Source: Panulirus ornatus | Lineage: Eukaryota; Arthropoda; Malacostraca; Decapoda; Palinuridae | Reading direction: 5' to 3' | DNA: 64,000 bases | Assembly: GCF_036320965.1 (NCBI RefSeq) | Contig: NC_092234.1 | Coordinates: forward strand, 30,257,703 to 30,321,702 | In this document: positions 10,997-23,816 of the stretch, piece by piece | How the letters are laid out: the number at the start of each line of letters is the position of its first letter | Position numbering within the stretch: the stretch's first letter is position 1 | The notes under the pieces: generated by a model | Seen by the model: only the letters and a program-made list of their open reading frames with translations | Database searches by the model: none | Told to the model about the DNA's origin: nothing | Translations under genes and position numbers: made by a program

Positions 10997-11837
10997 ATTT
11001 TGCATTCCTTCTCTACTGTTCCTAGTTCCCCCCCCCAAAAAAATGTCGTTAAAACAAAACATATAATTAACTGTTCAGGTTAAGTTAGGCAACTCTGAAT
11101 TCTGTAACTGGCAAACGAGACAAACTCTAACTCTTAAAAGTTACCATCGAATGAAAGCCCGAGCCACAATGTCGAGTCTCCAGTTGGTTTATGGATTTAT
11201 CTGACCAGCTGAACTTGCTCGCCAGATACAAAGGACCTGATACACAATGCTTGGATATTGATGCGTATTATATAATGCTCCCAACATAATATAATTCGTA
11301 CGAAAAAGGCAGAGGCGAACCAGCTACGTCAATGACGTGGGCTGTTGCACACATGCTTCAAACAGCGGACACTCACAAGAGACAAATTATCTTAAACCAC
11401 TAAAGTTAATGACAGCATGACTAAAACATGGCTTCAAAATAACTTACAATTTCTCCTACAATTTCCACAGAAATGTAATTCACCACCTGTGACTGTAGAT
11501 ATGATTAGATCCGCAAATTGTCTTCATATTGTACCTAGTTATTCTCCCATCTTCTCCACTCCCGAACCTCTCCACCCGTTAGGACCCCATCGCCTCACCT
11601 CTCACTCACATAGTACCCCTCCGTCCACACAAGCGTGAACCTACCCTCCCTCCGTCCACTTCGACGTGAACTTCTACAGAGTGTTTTCTATCGCCCATCA
11701 AACACAGTCGCCCGGCGAGACACTGGTTTCTGTTCACACTGTGAAAACTTCCCGAACAGACGCCTCCACTGCACACGAACGATAACTCTCCCATCGAAAG
11801 GTCGTGTGAAGTATTCCTGGATCTTGTATCTCTCGAG
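10997..11837. other. No gene seen
   Basis: Unique sequence. Frames of 73-99 codons on both strands near 11417-11905 have no recognisable domain. Confidence 0.45.
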
Positions 11838-12175
11838 CAAGACAGTGCTACCCTTGGGTAAGATGGCGTGACCTTCCGGCCCTTAAGGGTCTTGCCAAAG
11901 GTCATGCTGTCACATGCAAGGGGTCATACACTTGTGGTCTAAGGTTGCAAAGTCTTGATGAAGGTTCGTGCCCCAGGGTCTTGCGTCTAGTTCATGGGTC
12001 GTAATGTCTTCTTTAAAGGTCGCATCGTCGTTCTCAAGGGTCGTACGTCGTGTTTGAAGGTCGAACCGTCGTGATCAGGGGTCGTACGTCGTGCTTGAAG
12101 GTCGCACCGTCGTGATCTGGGGTCGTGCCGTCTTGCTCAAGGATCATAAAATCGTGCTTAAGGGATTAAATGTCC
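11838..12175 (+). repeat. GGTCGTRCCGTCGTG repeat array, main copy
   Basis: Diverged units of about 30 bp pair 'AAGGTCGCACCGTCGTG' with 'ATCAGGGGTCGTACGTCGTG'. They are best preserved at 12050-12130 and more decayed towards 11840. Related pieces at 16738-16845 and 31465-31600 mark this as a dispersed family. Confidence 0.75.
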
Positions 12176-14292
12176 CCGTGACACATCAGCTTCATTAATG
12201 CAAGTAACTTTTATTTTTCTCTCGTATCGAGACAACATTCCGGTCAGAGTGGTACTGTACTGACGAGAACCGATATATCCTCACGCATCCAGTGATACCC
12301 AACAGATATCGTCCAAATCCTATCGTGCTTAGAGGCAATCACATCTTGCATGTGTCCTTCTCAAATCTAATCATGAAAGGATTCTAAATATAGCTTGATT
12401 AACCCATTCCCTGACCAAGAGGAGGTTGGACTGGTTATCACTGTCTGATCAGATAATGTGATATGATTCAAGCTGAGCTGAATTTATGAGCTATATAAAG
12501 TCAGTTTGTCTTTGAACATTCTTACGGCATCAAAGCTGACGGAGTCTTTCAAAATGTTGCATATCGAAAACTTAATTAAGTTACTCTATACCAGCGTAAT
12601 CTGATGCGCATCGAACTTATAATATTCGTGAAAATCCCTGAAGGGCAGGTCGACCACCATGGGGGAGGCTGTCACGCCGTGTAGATCAAACGATGACCTA
12701 CAGTAACCCAGATCACTGGCTACCGGAAGGTAACTCCTTCCACTATACTTGCTATTTCAGCTCGTTGCAGGGAAACCTTTAATCCCCTTTTCTTTTTACT
12801 AACCAATCACTATCTCCATTTTCTTAATGCTTTACCAAATATTAGATAATTTGTCTCCATACATTTCTTTCTTTGAATATCAATCTGTAAATCTACTTGT
12901 TTATCTACCCGTACACCATCCTTGTCTTCCAGCAGGGAGATCCCAAAGGATTGTTAGTGTAAAGGCAATATTCCTTCACTCTCCCACACGTCTAATGTAC
13001 AAGAATTTCTTCACTGTCTGACAATGGCTATCGCTAGCCAGAACACGACGGCCTATTAAGACCTCACCTTCATTAATCCCACATCAGGTATTTCCCCAGT
13101 CCGTTACAAGAAAACAGGTTTATTGCAGGGGGAAAAAAAAGAAAATTAAAAGGACTGGTTATGCCCAGACCGGCCCGACTGACTACTTTCTATTCGCTCA
13201 TTTTAACCCAAAATGCAGCGAGGGTTCTTCCCAGCCTCCATCTCCTCGAGTACAGCTGAGGATATCATGTGGAAAATATGTAACGATACTACATGGTCTC
13301 AGCCGAGTCTACAGCTAACATCCAAGTTACCTGGAGATAATGGTTTACATAGCAACGGGTGATGTCTGGTCGATATGAAAAGTGCAGACCTCAGCTTAAA
13401 CAAACCATATACACTTACCCTTCTTGTTAACCCAGAACTTTGGCCTCTGACATCTGAATATACGTTACTTTTCCCTCGTCTCAAGGGAAAGCCACAACGA
13501 CGGTCTGGTCAAATTAAGTATTGCAAACCCCACGCTACCGCAAGGCAACTTTTCTTTTTCCATTATTCGCGTCGTATTCACTCTCGAACTTTATAGGGTT
13601 ATTAAACGACTTTCCATCCGCGAGGGAAAGATATCCAAGGAGTCTTGTTTCCTATCTGGTCCTTCGAACACCCGGGACTCTTGCGGAAGCCATGAGTCAG
13701 CCAGTGGTGTGAGAGGCGGGAGAACAAAGTGACCACGACGTTTATCCCCGCTATCTAAAGGCTTTGGACGTGCATCCCAAACAACAAAACACATGATTGT
13801 GTGAACAGCAAAACACTCGCGATGCACATACCAAAGAACAGAACTCGTAAGTCTTATAATCCCAGACAGCACAAGAGGTACGTTGTAGATCCCAGACAGC
13901 ACAGGAGGTACGGCTGTATACATTAGAGCAAAAGGTGTACGTCATATATCCCACGGCGTAAACACACATTTGTAAAGCCATTACCACTGTAAAGTGTTTG
14001 AGGCGCTAGGTCCGCAGAGTAAAACATTACATCTTTCCTGTTATCTTTATATACAAAGCTCAAAAATCTGTATGTGTGTGTCTGTCATCTAGCTACTCCT
14101 AAGCATGAGGCCAACCTCAAGCAAAGTACGTGGAATGATACTTTACACACAAGGGGCACGCCAACGTGGGATTCCCCTCTATCCACCATCTTCAATGTAG
14201 AGGCGGGGATAACATTATGCTCTGGGCGAAATGGAGTTCGATAACACCGATGCATTTTCTTTTTACTACTGTACTAAACGATTGATATGTGC
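12176..14292. other. No gene seen
   Basis: About 2.1 kb of mostly unique sequence. Short frames (60-110 codons) lack recognisable features. Near 13840-13920 the phrase ATCCCAGACAGCACA(A/G)GAGGTACG is duplicated about 38 bp apart. Confidence 0.45.
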
Positions 14293-14575
14293 CTGAGAGA
14301 GACCTGAGGAGGACCTAAGGAAGACTTAGTGAGGCTCTGAGGAGGATCTGAGGAAGAACCAGTAGGAGGATCTACTAGAGAGCAGTAAAGTAAGACATGG
14401 GGAGGACCTGGCTAACACGTTGTAATGGCCTGAGAAGACCTGGCGTGGACTTGTTGAGGACCTTGGAAAGACCTGAGGAGGACATGGGAAGGTCCTTGGG
14501 AAGATCTTGGGAAGACCCGCGAGAACCTGGAGAAGACCCGGGAAGGACCAGGGGAACACCTGGTGAAAATCTTGT
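14293..14575 (+). repeat. Degenerate short-unit repeat (GACCTGAGGAAGACCT)
   Basis: Purine-rich words GACCTGAGGA, GGAAGACC and GGGAAGACC recur every 9-18 bp for about 280 bp. The Glu/Arg/Pro-rich frames on both strands come from the repeat. Confidence 0.7.
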
Positions 14576-14867
14576 GACAATAGGTCCTATAGTTTATCTA
14601 ACTACTCCTTGGTCACTGAGCCAAATTTTGCGGGACGACAATTTGGAAGAAAGAGGTGAACAACCCCCTTCACTCCCCTTCTTCCATATGGGGTTAAATA
14701 GGTAACATATACCGGTATGTACTCTGGGTGAAACGCGGTTGATAATACAATAATAAGAGGTACTAACACTGAGTTGCTGAATGTCAATGTGTAAGCGGTG
14801 CTCCGAGACGCGACAGACCCCTGAAAGCTATTTACCACCTACTATGTTGATGCTCCAAGATATATGA

Positions 14868-15131
14868 ATGGGAAGACCCAACACGAAGTATGGCGGCTCA
14901 GAATCTATGTTAAGCAGGAGCTGGTCTCAGGTAAGTATATCGAATCGTATTTTGAGCTCCAGGGCAACAGGATTGTTTTTCGAGGCGCAGTCGTCGGTGA
15001 ACTCTGCTTACGACACCCTCTACGACGGGACGTACATGAGAGAGATGATGGAACTGTTGCCAGACGGAGACAAGATAGGGAGAGGAGAGCCTGAAAATGA
15101 GAGTCCAAGAGACAGCTGTAGAAAATGTTGA
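14868..15131 (+). other. Weak candidate: small two-exon ORF
   Basis: An 87-codon plus-strand frame starts at ATG 14868, directly after an in-frame TGA. It contains a textbook donor, CAG|GTAAGTAT at 14930/14931, and an acceptor, TTTTTCGAGGCGCAG, ending at 14990. Removing the 60 bp leaves the frame intact (phase 0). The 3' part encodes an acidic, cysteine-ending peptide (AYDTLYDGTYMREMMELLPD ... SCRKC) with protein-like composition and no repeats. I do not recognise a family. There is no signal peptide and the start context is poor. It may be one exon of a larger gene or chance. Confidence 0.15.
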
Positions 15132-15444
15132 AAGACATGCAGGTAATCTTGGCAGAATGACTCGAACCACCTAAGAATCTTTTGTATACGGAAATCTCCT
15201 CCAATAACATGCTATAAATGAATTATGTAAAATCCACGATCTTTATGTTATCACGGCATCCACCCTGACATCTTATCTGTGTAGTTTACGGCTCAGAGAA
15301 AGGACAGCTACCTTAGCTTGTTAGTAATAAGTCTGAAAATAATGAAAGCTTGGAAAACCGCTAAGAAATGTGGTACATAATTATTTAGGTCATTATCGAC
15401 CACAAGAATAAACACAGAAAGAGACTGAAGACATATATATATAT
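15132..15444. other. No gene seen
   Basis: AT-rich unique sequence ending in a short (TA)n tract just before the SINE. Confidence 0.45.
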
Positions 15445-15593
15445 ATGACAGATCATGGGTCAGCACGTGCCCGTCTGGGGTAGGACCCGTATGGGTTCGA
15501 ATCCTGGGAGCGACAGTCGGCCTCCAGCCAATGCCAGCGGTTCATCCTCTAATCGGAGTTGGTCTATAGAAATCTAAACGGCTACATGGCTTG

Positions 15594-15673
<80 letters not shown>

Positions 15674-15743
15674 CGTGGTACACATATATACAAGGTTAAG
15701 AGACGGGGCAACACGAGTGCAAAACTCGCTCCCCATAACATGC
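15445..15743 (+). mobile_element. tRNA-headed SINE, copy A, with internal (GA)n
   Basis: A Pol III B-box-like GGGTTCGAATCCTGGG (15491-15506) sits in a tRNA-like head. The body reads GACAGTCGGC..CCAG..GGTTCATCCTCT..GGAGTTGGTCTATAGA. A perfect (GA)n array (about 15597-15670) follows, then the conserved tail CAAGGTTAAGAGACGGGGCA (from 15691) and ACACGAGTG..AAAACTCGCTCCCCATAACA. Copies C (51.4 kb) and B (39.4 kb) have the same order. The A box is degenerate, so the copy is probably inactive. Confidence 0.75.
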
Positions 15744-16448
15744 AAACAGAGGCAGGCAGGTGGTAGGTACCACAGACCAGGAATGCAATACCGTCTGGGT
15801 TGAGAGAGGACAGCGCACTAAGCCAGACCTACACTCGCAGCCAAGTTTCCCTACCCGGTCTAGGCTGCATTTTTTTTTCCTGCTTCATACATACGTGGGT
15901 TACTGGTATTTAGCCCACAGACACACCCACTCCAGCTTACACATAACCCTCGACAACATATAACTGGAACCATAATGTTATTTTACTCTAAATCTGCCTG
16001 CAGTGAGGGTTACGTGCTAGCACTGCCTAATGGCAGTATGTCTTCGTAGATGAATATAGTTCATAAGATGAAGTGCCCCCTGAAGTGTTCTCTCCCAATA
16101 ACGTACATCAAAGGTAATTACAAGCAGTTAATTACACACAAACACACCCCCGGAGTCGAGTGGTGAGTTAGCTCTGCAACTCGCCAATCCCTGGTAATGC
16201 ACAAATAGTAATCACATACACCAACTATTCTGTTGCCGTAGTGCAACCCGAGAGAAATGTGGCACGACAAGAGAGTTGGAAAAATCGAGGTATCTGACAA
16301 CTGTTCTAACATAAATAAGTACGATAACTAAGCCATTATTAATGTGAATGTTTAACTCTCTTCCATGGATGTGGAAAAAAAAAAAAGGCTTGTTTAGAAA
16401 ACTTTTATGGGCTCTTAATGCACGAAGAATGCACACATTTTAGTAATG
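15744..16448. other. No gene seen
   Basis: Unique sequence; no recognisable frame. Confidence 0.45.
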
Positions 16449-16449
16449 A

Positions 16450-16490
<41 letters not shown>
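16449..16490 (+). repeat. (AAT)n microsatellite
   Basis: About 14 trinucleotide units, the only clean long AAT array noticed. An A-rich run follows at about 16578-16600. Confidence 0.95.
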
Positions 16491-16491
<1 letters not shown>

Positions 16492-16737
16492 GAGAATGAA
16501 GCCTTTTAGTCTTGTTTCAGGCGCTACCTACCAAACAAAGGGAACAGCGACTATGAACAAAATAACAACACAATTCCTAAAAAAGAAAAAAAAAAAAAAA
16601 ACTTGCGCCAACAAACTCTTCCGTGTTGTCTTCGGGTTGACCACACAAGCCATGGATCAGCTGACAGACAGACAGCACGGCTCTCACCGCTGCGGAAACA
16701 TGTCTTCCTTGATGAACGAACGGCTGTAATTAACCTT

Positions 16738-16845
16738 TCGAGTACGAAGTTACGACCCCTTGGCCCTGGGTCAGGTCAAATGCCGGGGCCATCATATCCA
16801 AGGGTCGTACCGTCGTGGTCGAGGCTCGTAAACATCGTGTCTACT
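16738..16845 (+). repeat. GGTCGTRCCGTCGTG repeat fragment
   Basis: Contains AAGGGTCGTACCGTCGTGGT and flanking decayed units (GAAGTTACGACCCCTTGGCC, GAGGCTCGTAAACATCGTG). Related to the array at 11838-12175. Confidence 0.6.
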
Positions 16846-17284
16846 CTAAGGAGTTACCCAGCTGGTAATGTAGTAACTCACATATCACACCAGTAACTAC
16901 GGAGGTACAAATAGTGTAATTCGTGGATCTGAACAGAAATATCATTCAAGGTCGACCTGTAAACGCGTGTATGTTGCTGTCTTCAACTACTCTGACTGGT
17001 ATAACATTCCATCATGTTAACAATCACCTCGTTCGACCTACGAGTGAAATCAGACACATCCATCCATCAACAGCTGCATAGATCGAGATCACCAAAGCCT
17101 ATGATGAGTCTTAACACCTGGATTAAATAACCACTTCACCTTCTCTTCTCTAAGCTAAATAAGGTCAAGCCCGCTAGCATTTGTTGCTCAGTCCGGGAAT
17201 CATCTTGGCGAGGTACCTCGCCGCTCTACTCTCTCCATCCTGTTTGGGTTTTTTTTTTTCAAGTACGTTGACCAAAACTGAACC

Positions 17285-17286
<2 letters not shown>

Positions 17287-17334
<48 letters not shown>
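17287..17334 (+). repeat. (TG)n microsatellite
   Basis: About 24 perfect TG units. Confidence 0.97.
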
Positions 17335-17336
<2 letters not shown>

Positions 17337-19122
17337 ACCAGGGAAAAGCAGAGTGAGGAATATTTCCTTTGACTTACATTCGAAAGCCCTCAACTATGAC
17401 ACCAACGTTGTTCTTGTGCTTCAGCGTCCATCTCTGTTCACAGCGGTGTTACAAATACAGATTAAAAATCCCAATCGGTAAGGAAACCTTAGTATACATA
17501 ACCTCACCAGGAAGACGACCCACATGACTACACTTCCTCGCCTTGTGGCCACGTTTACCAGGAACAATGGGTGAACTGTCTGGTAATCAGCGGTGTTAGC
17601 GTCTAGACACCTAATTCCACCCGTTTATACCATCATGGTCCTCGTTAGACCCAAGGCCAGAAAGCTGAAGACAGATATATCTCAATGTTTCTAGGAATGG
17701 TAGGTAGGTAAGGGCCGGAATGGTGCATGGTTCTCTGTTACGGCAACGCATTCTTCGTGATGGGAAGGCATTCCTGTGTCATAGGTCTGATTCCAACGTT
17801 CCTCTTCGACGTCTTGCTAAACTGTCATCAATGAAAGAAATATTTTTTTCGTTATGAGTTTGCCAACTGAAAGCTCCATCACTGTTCAACAATATGTTCT
17901 GCTGAATCTTGCATTGTAATACCTTTAAATTCACTGTATACATATTCCAGGAAAAGTTATGACGGTATTCCATGACTGATGTTACATCCTACCATGAACA
18001 CGAAGCTTCGGACGCACTCTGGGTCTCAAGCAAGCCGTCCATACACCATGGCTCGTGATTCCACTCCGCTGTCTCTTGTCGGCTGAATACATGTTCCATC
18101 TGACTTTAGTGATGTAAATAAAGCCTCCAGTAACTTTGATCCCTCAGAGCCACAAGCAGAACATCACACACACTTACACCTTGTCCCTACCTAAATCTTT
18201 GTTTATGCATACGTCGACACTGTGCCCATTTCTTCAGTTTGTTTGGATTGATCATCCAACATACATCTACTGGCCTCTGGCCTGGGCTGCACAACACTGG
18301 CCAGCTGCTCTGTATCTCCAGTGTCAAGGGGTACAATGTCCGCGAGAACTGGATCGTGCAGGTCTTAGTCTTGAATGGAAGGATGAACTGGAGAAGTAAA
18401 GGTCACCAGAGCAGCAGCACCAGGCACCCCGCCCAACACCGCTCGTGTTACGGTCTTCACCTATTGCTTAATGTGATCAACTGGTCTGTGGTCAACACAC
18501 TGCTGTTGTCAGACTGGTGAGGCCAATGAGACAGGGGAGACAGGCTGGTGCAGTCAACTGGCAACTGACAGTCAGACTAATACGCTCAACTGGCACCTGA
18601 CCTTATAACTGGTGGCGTTATCGAACACAGGACAGTCAGTTCAGCAGCCGCTGGATACCCGAGAGCCAGATCGGTGCAATGAACGAGACACAGACAAAAC
18701 TTCATACCAAGAAACAAAAAAAGAAAGTGGTAGTATTAATACAACCTCCATACACAAGCAGACTGACACAGATATACGTGTAAGGGTTCGGTAGACATAC
18801 AGAAACAAGCAACACACTTGCCGATGACCATGATAGACAGACAGGCAGAAAGATACGTAATGGAGTGCAGTTACACCGACAGTGACAAATCTCCGTGTGT
18901 CTTTATAAAGATGCCTCCAAAGTCGTACGCTCACCCAGACGATCGCGGGTAAAGATGCACTTCACGTAACGAGCAGTTAATCTTGCTGACGCACACATAC
19001 ATCTGCACACACACATACATCTACACACACACACACAAATTACATCAACACATTTATTAGGACACAAGCAAGAGAGACATCTAAGACCAGTCCTCACTTA
19101 TGCCAAGGTTCTTCAACGCATG

Positions 19123-19123
<1 letters not shown>
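17335..19123. other. No gene seen; short degenerate repeats
   Basis: Mostly unique. Near 18480-18620 the words CAACTGGCACCTGACA / CAACTGGCAACTGACAG recur with decay. Near 18990-19040 CA-rich words (ACATCTGCACACACACATAC) form a short imperfect array. No coding signal is recognised. Confidence 0.45.

Positions 19124-19168
<45 letters not shown>
19124..19168. repeat. (CA)n microsatellite
   Basis: About 22 CA units, 70 bp before the 29 bp minisatellite. Confidence 0.96.
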
Positions 19169-19170
<2 letters not shown>

Positions 19171-19238
19171 CCCAGCAACACAGGTGTCACAAAAAGTTGT
19201 CTCGCGTAACGTCACAAGGAGCAGCCAATGAAATCTTC

Positions 19239-19801
19239 TGGGCTGCCACACATGCAGATGACCTGGTGGGCCGGCCACACATGCAGATGACCTGGTGGGC
19301 CGGCCACACATGCAGATGACCTAGGGGGTCGGCCACACATGCAGATGACCTGGAGGGTCGGCCACACATGCAGATGACCTGGAGGGTCGGCCACACATGC
19401 AGATGACCTGGTGGGTCGGCCACACATGCAGATAACCGGGTGGGTCGGCCAAACATGAAGAAGACCTGGTGAGCTGGCCACACATGCAGATGACCTGGTG
19501 AACTGGCCACACATGCAGATGACCTGGTGAACTGACCACACATGCAGATGAACTGGTGAACTGGCCACACATGCAGATGACCTGGTGGGTCGGCCACACA
19601 TGCAGATGACCTGGTGGGTCGGCCACACATACAGATGACGAGATGGGCCGGCCACACATGCAGATGACCTGCTGGGCATGTCACACAATCAGATGACCTG
19701 ATGGGCCGGCCACACATGGAAATGACCTCATGGGCTGACCACAACATGCAGATGACCTGATGGGCCGGCGAGACACACACACAGGTGACCTGATGGGCTG
19801 G

Positions 19802-19802
<1 letters not shown>
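19239..19802. repeat. 29 bp minisatellite, about 19 copies
   Basis: Unit GCCACACATGCAGATGACCT plus GGTGGGCCG (29 bp). Variants in the last third (GGTGGGTCG, GGAGGGTCG, GGTGAACTG) occur in local runs. Because 29 is not a multiple of three, minus-strand frames cycle through all three readings every 87 bp. This produces a 228-codon frame full of HVWP/CMCGRP/SSACVA phrases that is a repeat artefact. The array ends directly in (CA)n. Confidence 0.96.

Positions 19803-19854
<52 letters not shown>
19803..19854. repeat. (CA)n microsatellite
   Basis: About 26 CA units abutting the 29 bp minisatellite, whose unit itself contains CCACACA; the array may have grown from it. Confidence 0.96.
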
Positions 19855-19855
<1 letters not shown>

Positions 19856-19972
19856 GTGACCTGAGTGCTGCAAGCGATCTCTTGCACCGATCGGCCTGCA
19901 GGCTAATCCTGGAGTGTGGGGGGGTAACCTGTCGGGCCACGCGGCTCGTAAATACTACCAGCATGGGGCTGT

Positions 19973-19974
<2 letters not shown>

Positions 19975-20054
<80 letters not shown>
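19975..20054 (+). repeat. (GA)n microsatellite
   Basis: About 40 perfect GA units. Confidence 0.97.
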
Positions 20055-20056
<2 letters not shown>

Positions 20057-20160
20057 CTCCAACTCTCAATTATCTAGAGTGATTATATTTTCGTATGTTA
20101 TCTTGCAGAACGGCGGTCACGTCGACCAACTGTAATGACAGTGACATTTACCATAGGTTC

Positions 20161-20208
<48 letters not shown>
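20161..20208 (+). repeat. (TG)n microsatellite
   Basis: About 23 TG units, 107 bp after the GA array. Confidence 0.96.
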
Positions 20209-20210
<2 letters not shown>

Positions 20211-23204
20211 GAGCCTCAAACCACCTGGCCAATCATCTCAACCGCGACACTCTTGCCACGCTTCACAAACCCAGTTACCCGAAGCCCTCGAAATACTCCA
20301 CAAGCGACACGTCTGCAAGCCCTGGAAACACCCCGCCAGACGTAACCACACACACACACACGCTCACCAACACCAAGATTCACAATGATCGATCGAAGAA
20401 GTTTCTCTTTGCACTAAAAAAAAAAAAAAGTAGGAAAGAAAAAGAAAAAAAAAATCGATGCGTTTCATTCTGTCTGGCTGGAGCCGAGCTGGCGGAGACG
20501 AAGGTGATAGGAGCCGCCTTCTTCCTGGCATTAGAAGCGTGTACTTAGGTGACGATTAATTGTTAACATCGACGAAGGTGCGGCATTAATCACAGCCTGG
20601 GTGCTGGTTCCTCCAGACTTAGAGGCGGGGGGGAAGGGGGGCTTGTGCCTGGTGAAGGAGGGGTGGTAGTGGACAGGAGGGGGGTGGAGGGAGGAATGGG
20701 GAAGGGGAGGAGGGAGTCGAACCCTGTCATTAGACACGATACCATGAGTGACTGGCTGTTTTTTCTATTGATTTAGAAGGCTTCAAGTCCCACAACTTGA
20801 GGGGGGGAAATGCACATAAACACTAGGGCTTTACTGCCTCCTGCCGCTTTCCTCTGAGGTTTTCTGGGAGTTTCAACGAAAAATTCTCCATCTCGGAGAG
20901 ACCAGTGTGCTCGTTTGGTGCACGAACAGATACCATGGATGACCCAGGAGGATCAATACCACGAGTAATTACACGAGCATCAGCCATGTAAAACAGCGAC
21001 CAGGGCTTAGCGTGTGCGACGAAGTCAGTCAAGATTCTAACCAGGTTCAACCCGGACTGTGGACAAACACTGTACATCACGGACTGGTAGACTGGTAGAT
21101 TATACACAACATGGACGTACGGACAAACGGACGCCACTGTGATGGATGCTGTAAGAGACACATACCAATAACAGACTACATCAAAGAAAGTAAATAAGAC
21201 ATTTGGTGGAACAAAAGTTAAATGACTGTGTTGCAAATACAATAATTCCGAGAGTAATGAACTGTTACGGAAGTAGCACTTCATGAAATACCGTGAAGCA
21301 TTTACTGGCATCACACTTATCATGATATAGACAATAATTGTACGAGGAGTGAACACCTTCTTCATCGGAGCCTTCAACGACCCAGATGCGCACACAGCGC
21401 AACAGAAACTTACAAGGTTGTATGGGAGAAAAAATCCAAGAGGCGGGGACTTGCTGGTGTAAACCTCCCATCCGTACTGTACAAAAAGTATGTAATCATA
21501 AATACGCAAAAACGCGGGCGCGCACGTACTTACTCACCCACGGGCATGTCTTGCCAAAAGCGAAGTCAAGGGCCAACATGGTGCGCTGCCAGCGAAAAAG
21601 TACACATTTCTATCTGTGGTACACTGTGCTGCGGGCTAGCTGTCGTGATCCAGCTAAAGAGTTCATGAGGAACGTAAGAGTGCGTCATGTTGCTGGTCTT
21701 CCTCTGCAGAACGGAGGTAAACATTTCTGCGGATCTGACACAAAAATATCCAGTGATCTGGACGGGACCTGAATGTGACCTGGACTAGAGTCATTTATAG
21801 TCAACAAAAGAATATCGATTCCTTTGGGTTCCGTATGGTCACGCTTCTGATTATTTTTTTTCTATTACTTATACTTAATGGATTCTCTTCCTCATGCCAT
21901 ACACCTTGAAATAAATCTGTGAAATAATATCAAGCATGATTTGTTTATTGAAACTGGACAAACGAGTGTAATTCAACTCTTTGCTGAGGCTTATTTTAAC
22001 AGCTATTCTACAAAAGGTAAGAGAACGAGATGCCATTTACCATACATTACTTGGAAGAAAGTGAAGGGCCAACTATTTCTGTCAGATGATGTAACAGTTC
22101 TGAAGAGAAAAACATGTGATCTGGTGGACATAAATATATCTTAACCGGACATCCTTATGAAGCTCGAGAGGAATTCTTTAAACAGGACTTTGATGCATAA
22201 GTAACCATAAATTTTCGGAAGATACGAATCAGGATTCGAATCATATCCAAATGAATTGGAATAAAATCGAATATAGTTGCTGGAACCATTCCATTCGTCA
22301 AAGAGCATTTACAGAGAATGGGAGGCAGATATAATAGCGAGCCTTCACATGAAACATAAATAACATGATAATGTTCTGTTTTTCTTTTGAAATGCACGTC
22401 TCAGACCTCCTCCAAATTTTCTAAATATTCTTTCCTTAATCTATATCTTATTTCAGTATAAACTCATATTCCTTTTTTCAAACAAATATCAAATATTCAG
22501 TGATGTTCTACTAATGAAACACAAAGTTTTCAATAAAACAGATAGTAGACGACAGGAATATAGAAGTATCTGATAGATCCACTTGGGGAAATTCCCTCAC
22601 CCATCCAAATGCAACCGAGAACAATCTTATCTTCGTAACGTTAATATCAAATAAAAAGAACAAGCAAACGATACATGGCGACACTCTACGTCCTGTGTTT
22701 CATAATGTAAATGATGGTAAATGTAGCGATAATCTTATCGTTGACTGTATATACACCAGAGAGAGAGAGAATTCCTACAAACCTTGCGACTAGGCAGCTT
22801 AAAATTCTATATCTATCTAGATAGATAAATAGACAGACAGATATAGAAAAAAAATTACAACTTTCCACACGGCTACCGAGCCACAATGCCGAACATGATA
22901 AAAAAACGTTGTAAAACTCCGAATCAACGATCATCCTTAACGAAAGAGCAAGCGTTTTCAAAACAGGCTGGCATGACACTTACAGCGTAACTCGTTCAAT
23001 ACAAACGTTCAGCGGGTAGGTACGTGCACAGGGAGGACGGACTGGCTCGTACGAGATACGACCAGAACGCTCCGGGCGTCGTGGTCACCTCACGTCCCAA
23101 CCAGCGATAACAACAGGACGATCCTGGTAAATGGTAGTGCAGAATCCATCAACATGGTTCCGTCTCAACCTTTCCTCTTGTGGGAGTTTAGAAAATGTGA
23201 AGCT
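20209..23204. other. About 3 kb of mostly unique sequence, no gene called
   Basis: The longest low-repeat stretch. A 228-codon minus-strand frame (20823-21509) has ordinary composition but no recognisable domain, and its upstream part overlaps no splice-like framework I can support. A-rich runs lie near 20418-20450 and a G-rich tract at 20620-20715. Undetected exons are possible. Confidence 0.4.
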
Positions 23205-23816
23205 GTACCGAGTGTGAACTCTTCTATACCGCGTATGTACTCTTCTATAACGGGCGCGCAATCTTCTATACCGCGTATGTACTCTTCTTTACAGTAAGTA
23301 CTCTTCTATACCTCGCATGTACTCCTCTATACCGAGTGCGTACTCTTCTATACCGCATATGTACTCATCTATACCAGGCGTGTAATCTCATATACCGAGT
23401 ATGTACTCTTCTATACCGAGTGTGTACTCTTCTATACCACGTAGGCACTCTTCTATACCGAGTGTGTACTCTTCTATACCACGTAGGCACTCTTCTATAC
23501 CGAGTGTGTACTCTTCTATACCACGTAGGAACTCTTCTATACCGAGTGTGTACTCTTCTATACCACGTAGGCACTCTTCTATACCGAGTGTGTACTCTTC
23601 TATACCGAGTGTGTACTCTTCTATACCGAGTGTGTACTCTTCTATGACACGTAGGCACTCTTCTATACCGAGTGTGTACTCTTCTATACCGAGTGTGTAC
23701 TCTTCTATACCGAGTGTGTACTCTTCTATGACACGTAGGCACTCTTCTATACCGAGTGTGTACTCTTCTATACCGAGTGTGTACTCTTCTATACCACGTA
23801 GGCAATCTTCGATAAA
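23205..23816 (+). repeat. 21 bp minisatellite, about 29 copies
   Basis: Unit CGAGTGTGTACTCTTCTATA plus C (21 bp), with a second variant (CACGTAGGCACTCTTCTATAC) interleaved in a partly regular higher-order pattern. As 21 is a multiple of three, open frames run through both strands (heptad VYSSIPS on plus, HTRYRRV on minus). The lack of synonymous-biased variation and of a start context argues against coding. Confidence 0.97.

Noticed and set aside
15491..15506. Functional tRNA gene at the TTCGAATCC box
   Set aside because: Only a B-box-like segment is conserved; no closed cloverleaf, and the same head with a shared body and tail recurs at three other loci, which marks a SINE.
19187..19873. 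228-codon minus-strand frame with HVWP/SSACVA repeats
   Set aside because: It is the 29 bp minisatellite plus (CA)n read through. The 87 bp cycle through three frames and the equally open overlapping frames show it is an artefact.
20823..21509. 228-codon minus-strand frame in unique sequence
   Set aside because: Length is unusual for chance but no motif, start context or neighbouring exon is recognisable; kept only as unannotated sequence.
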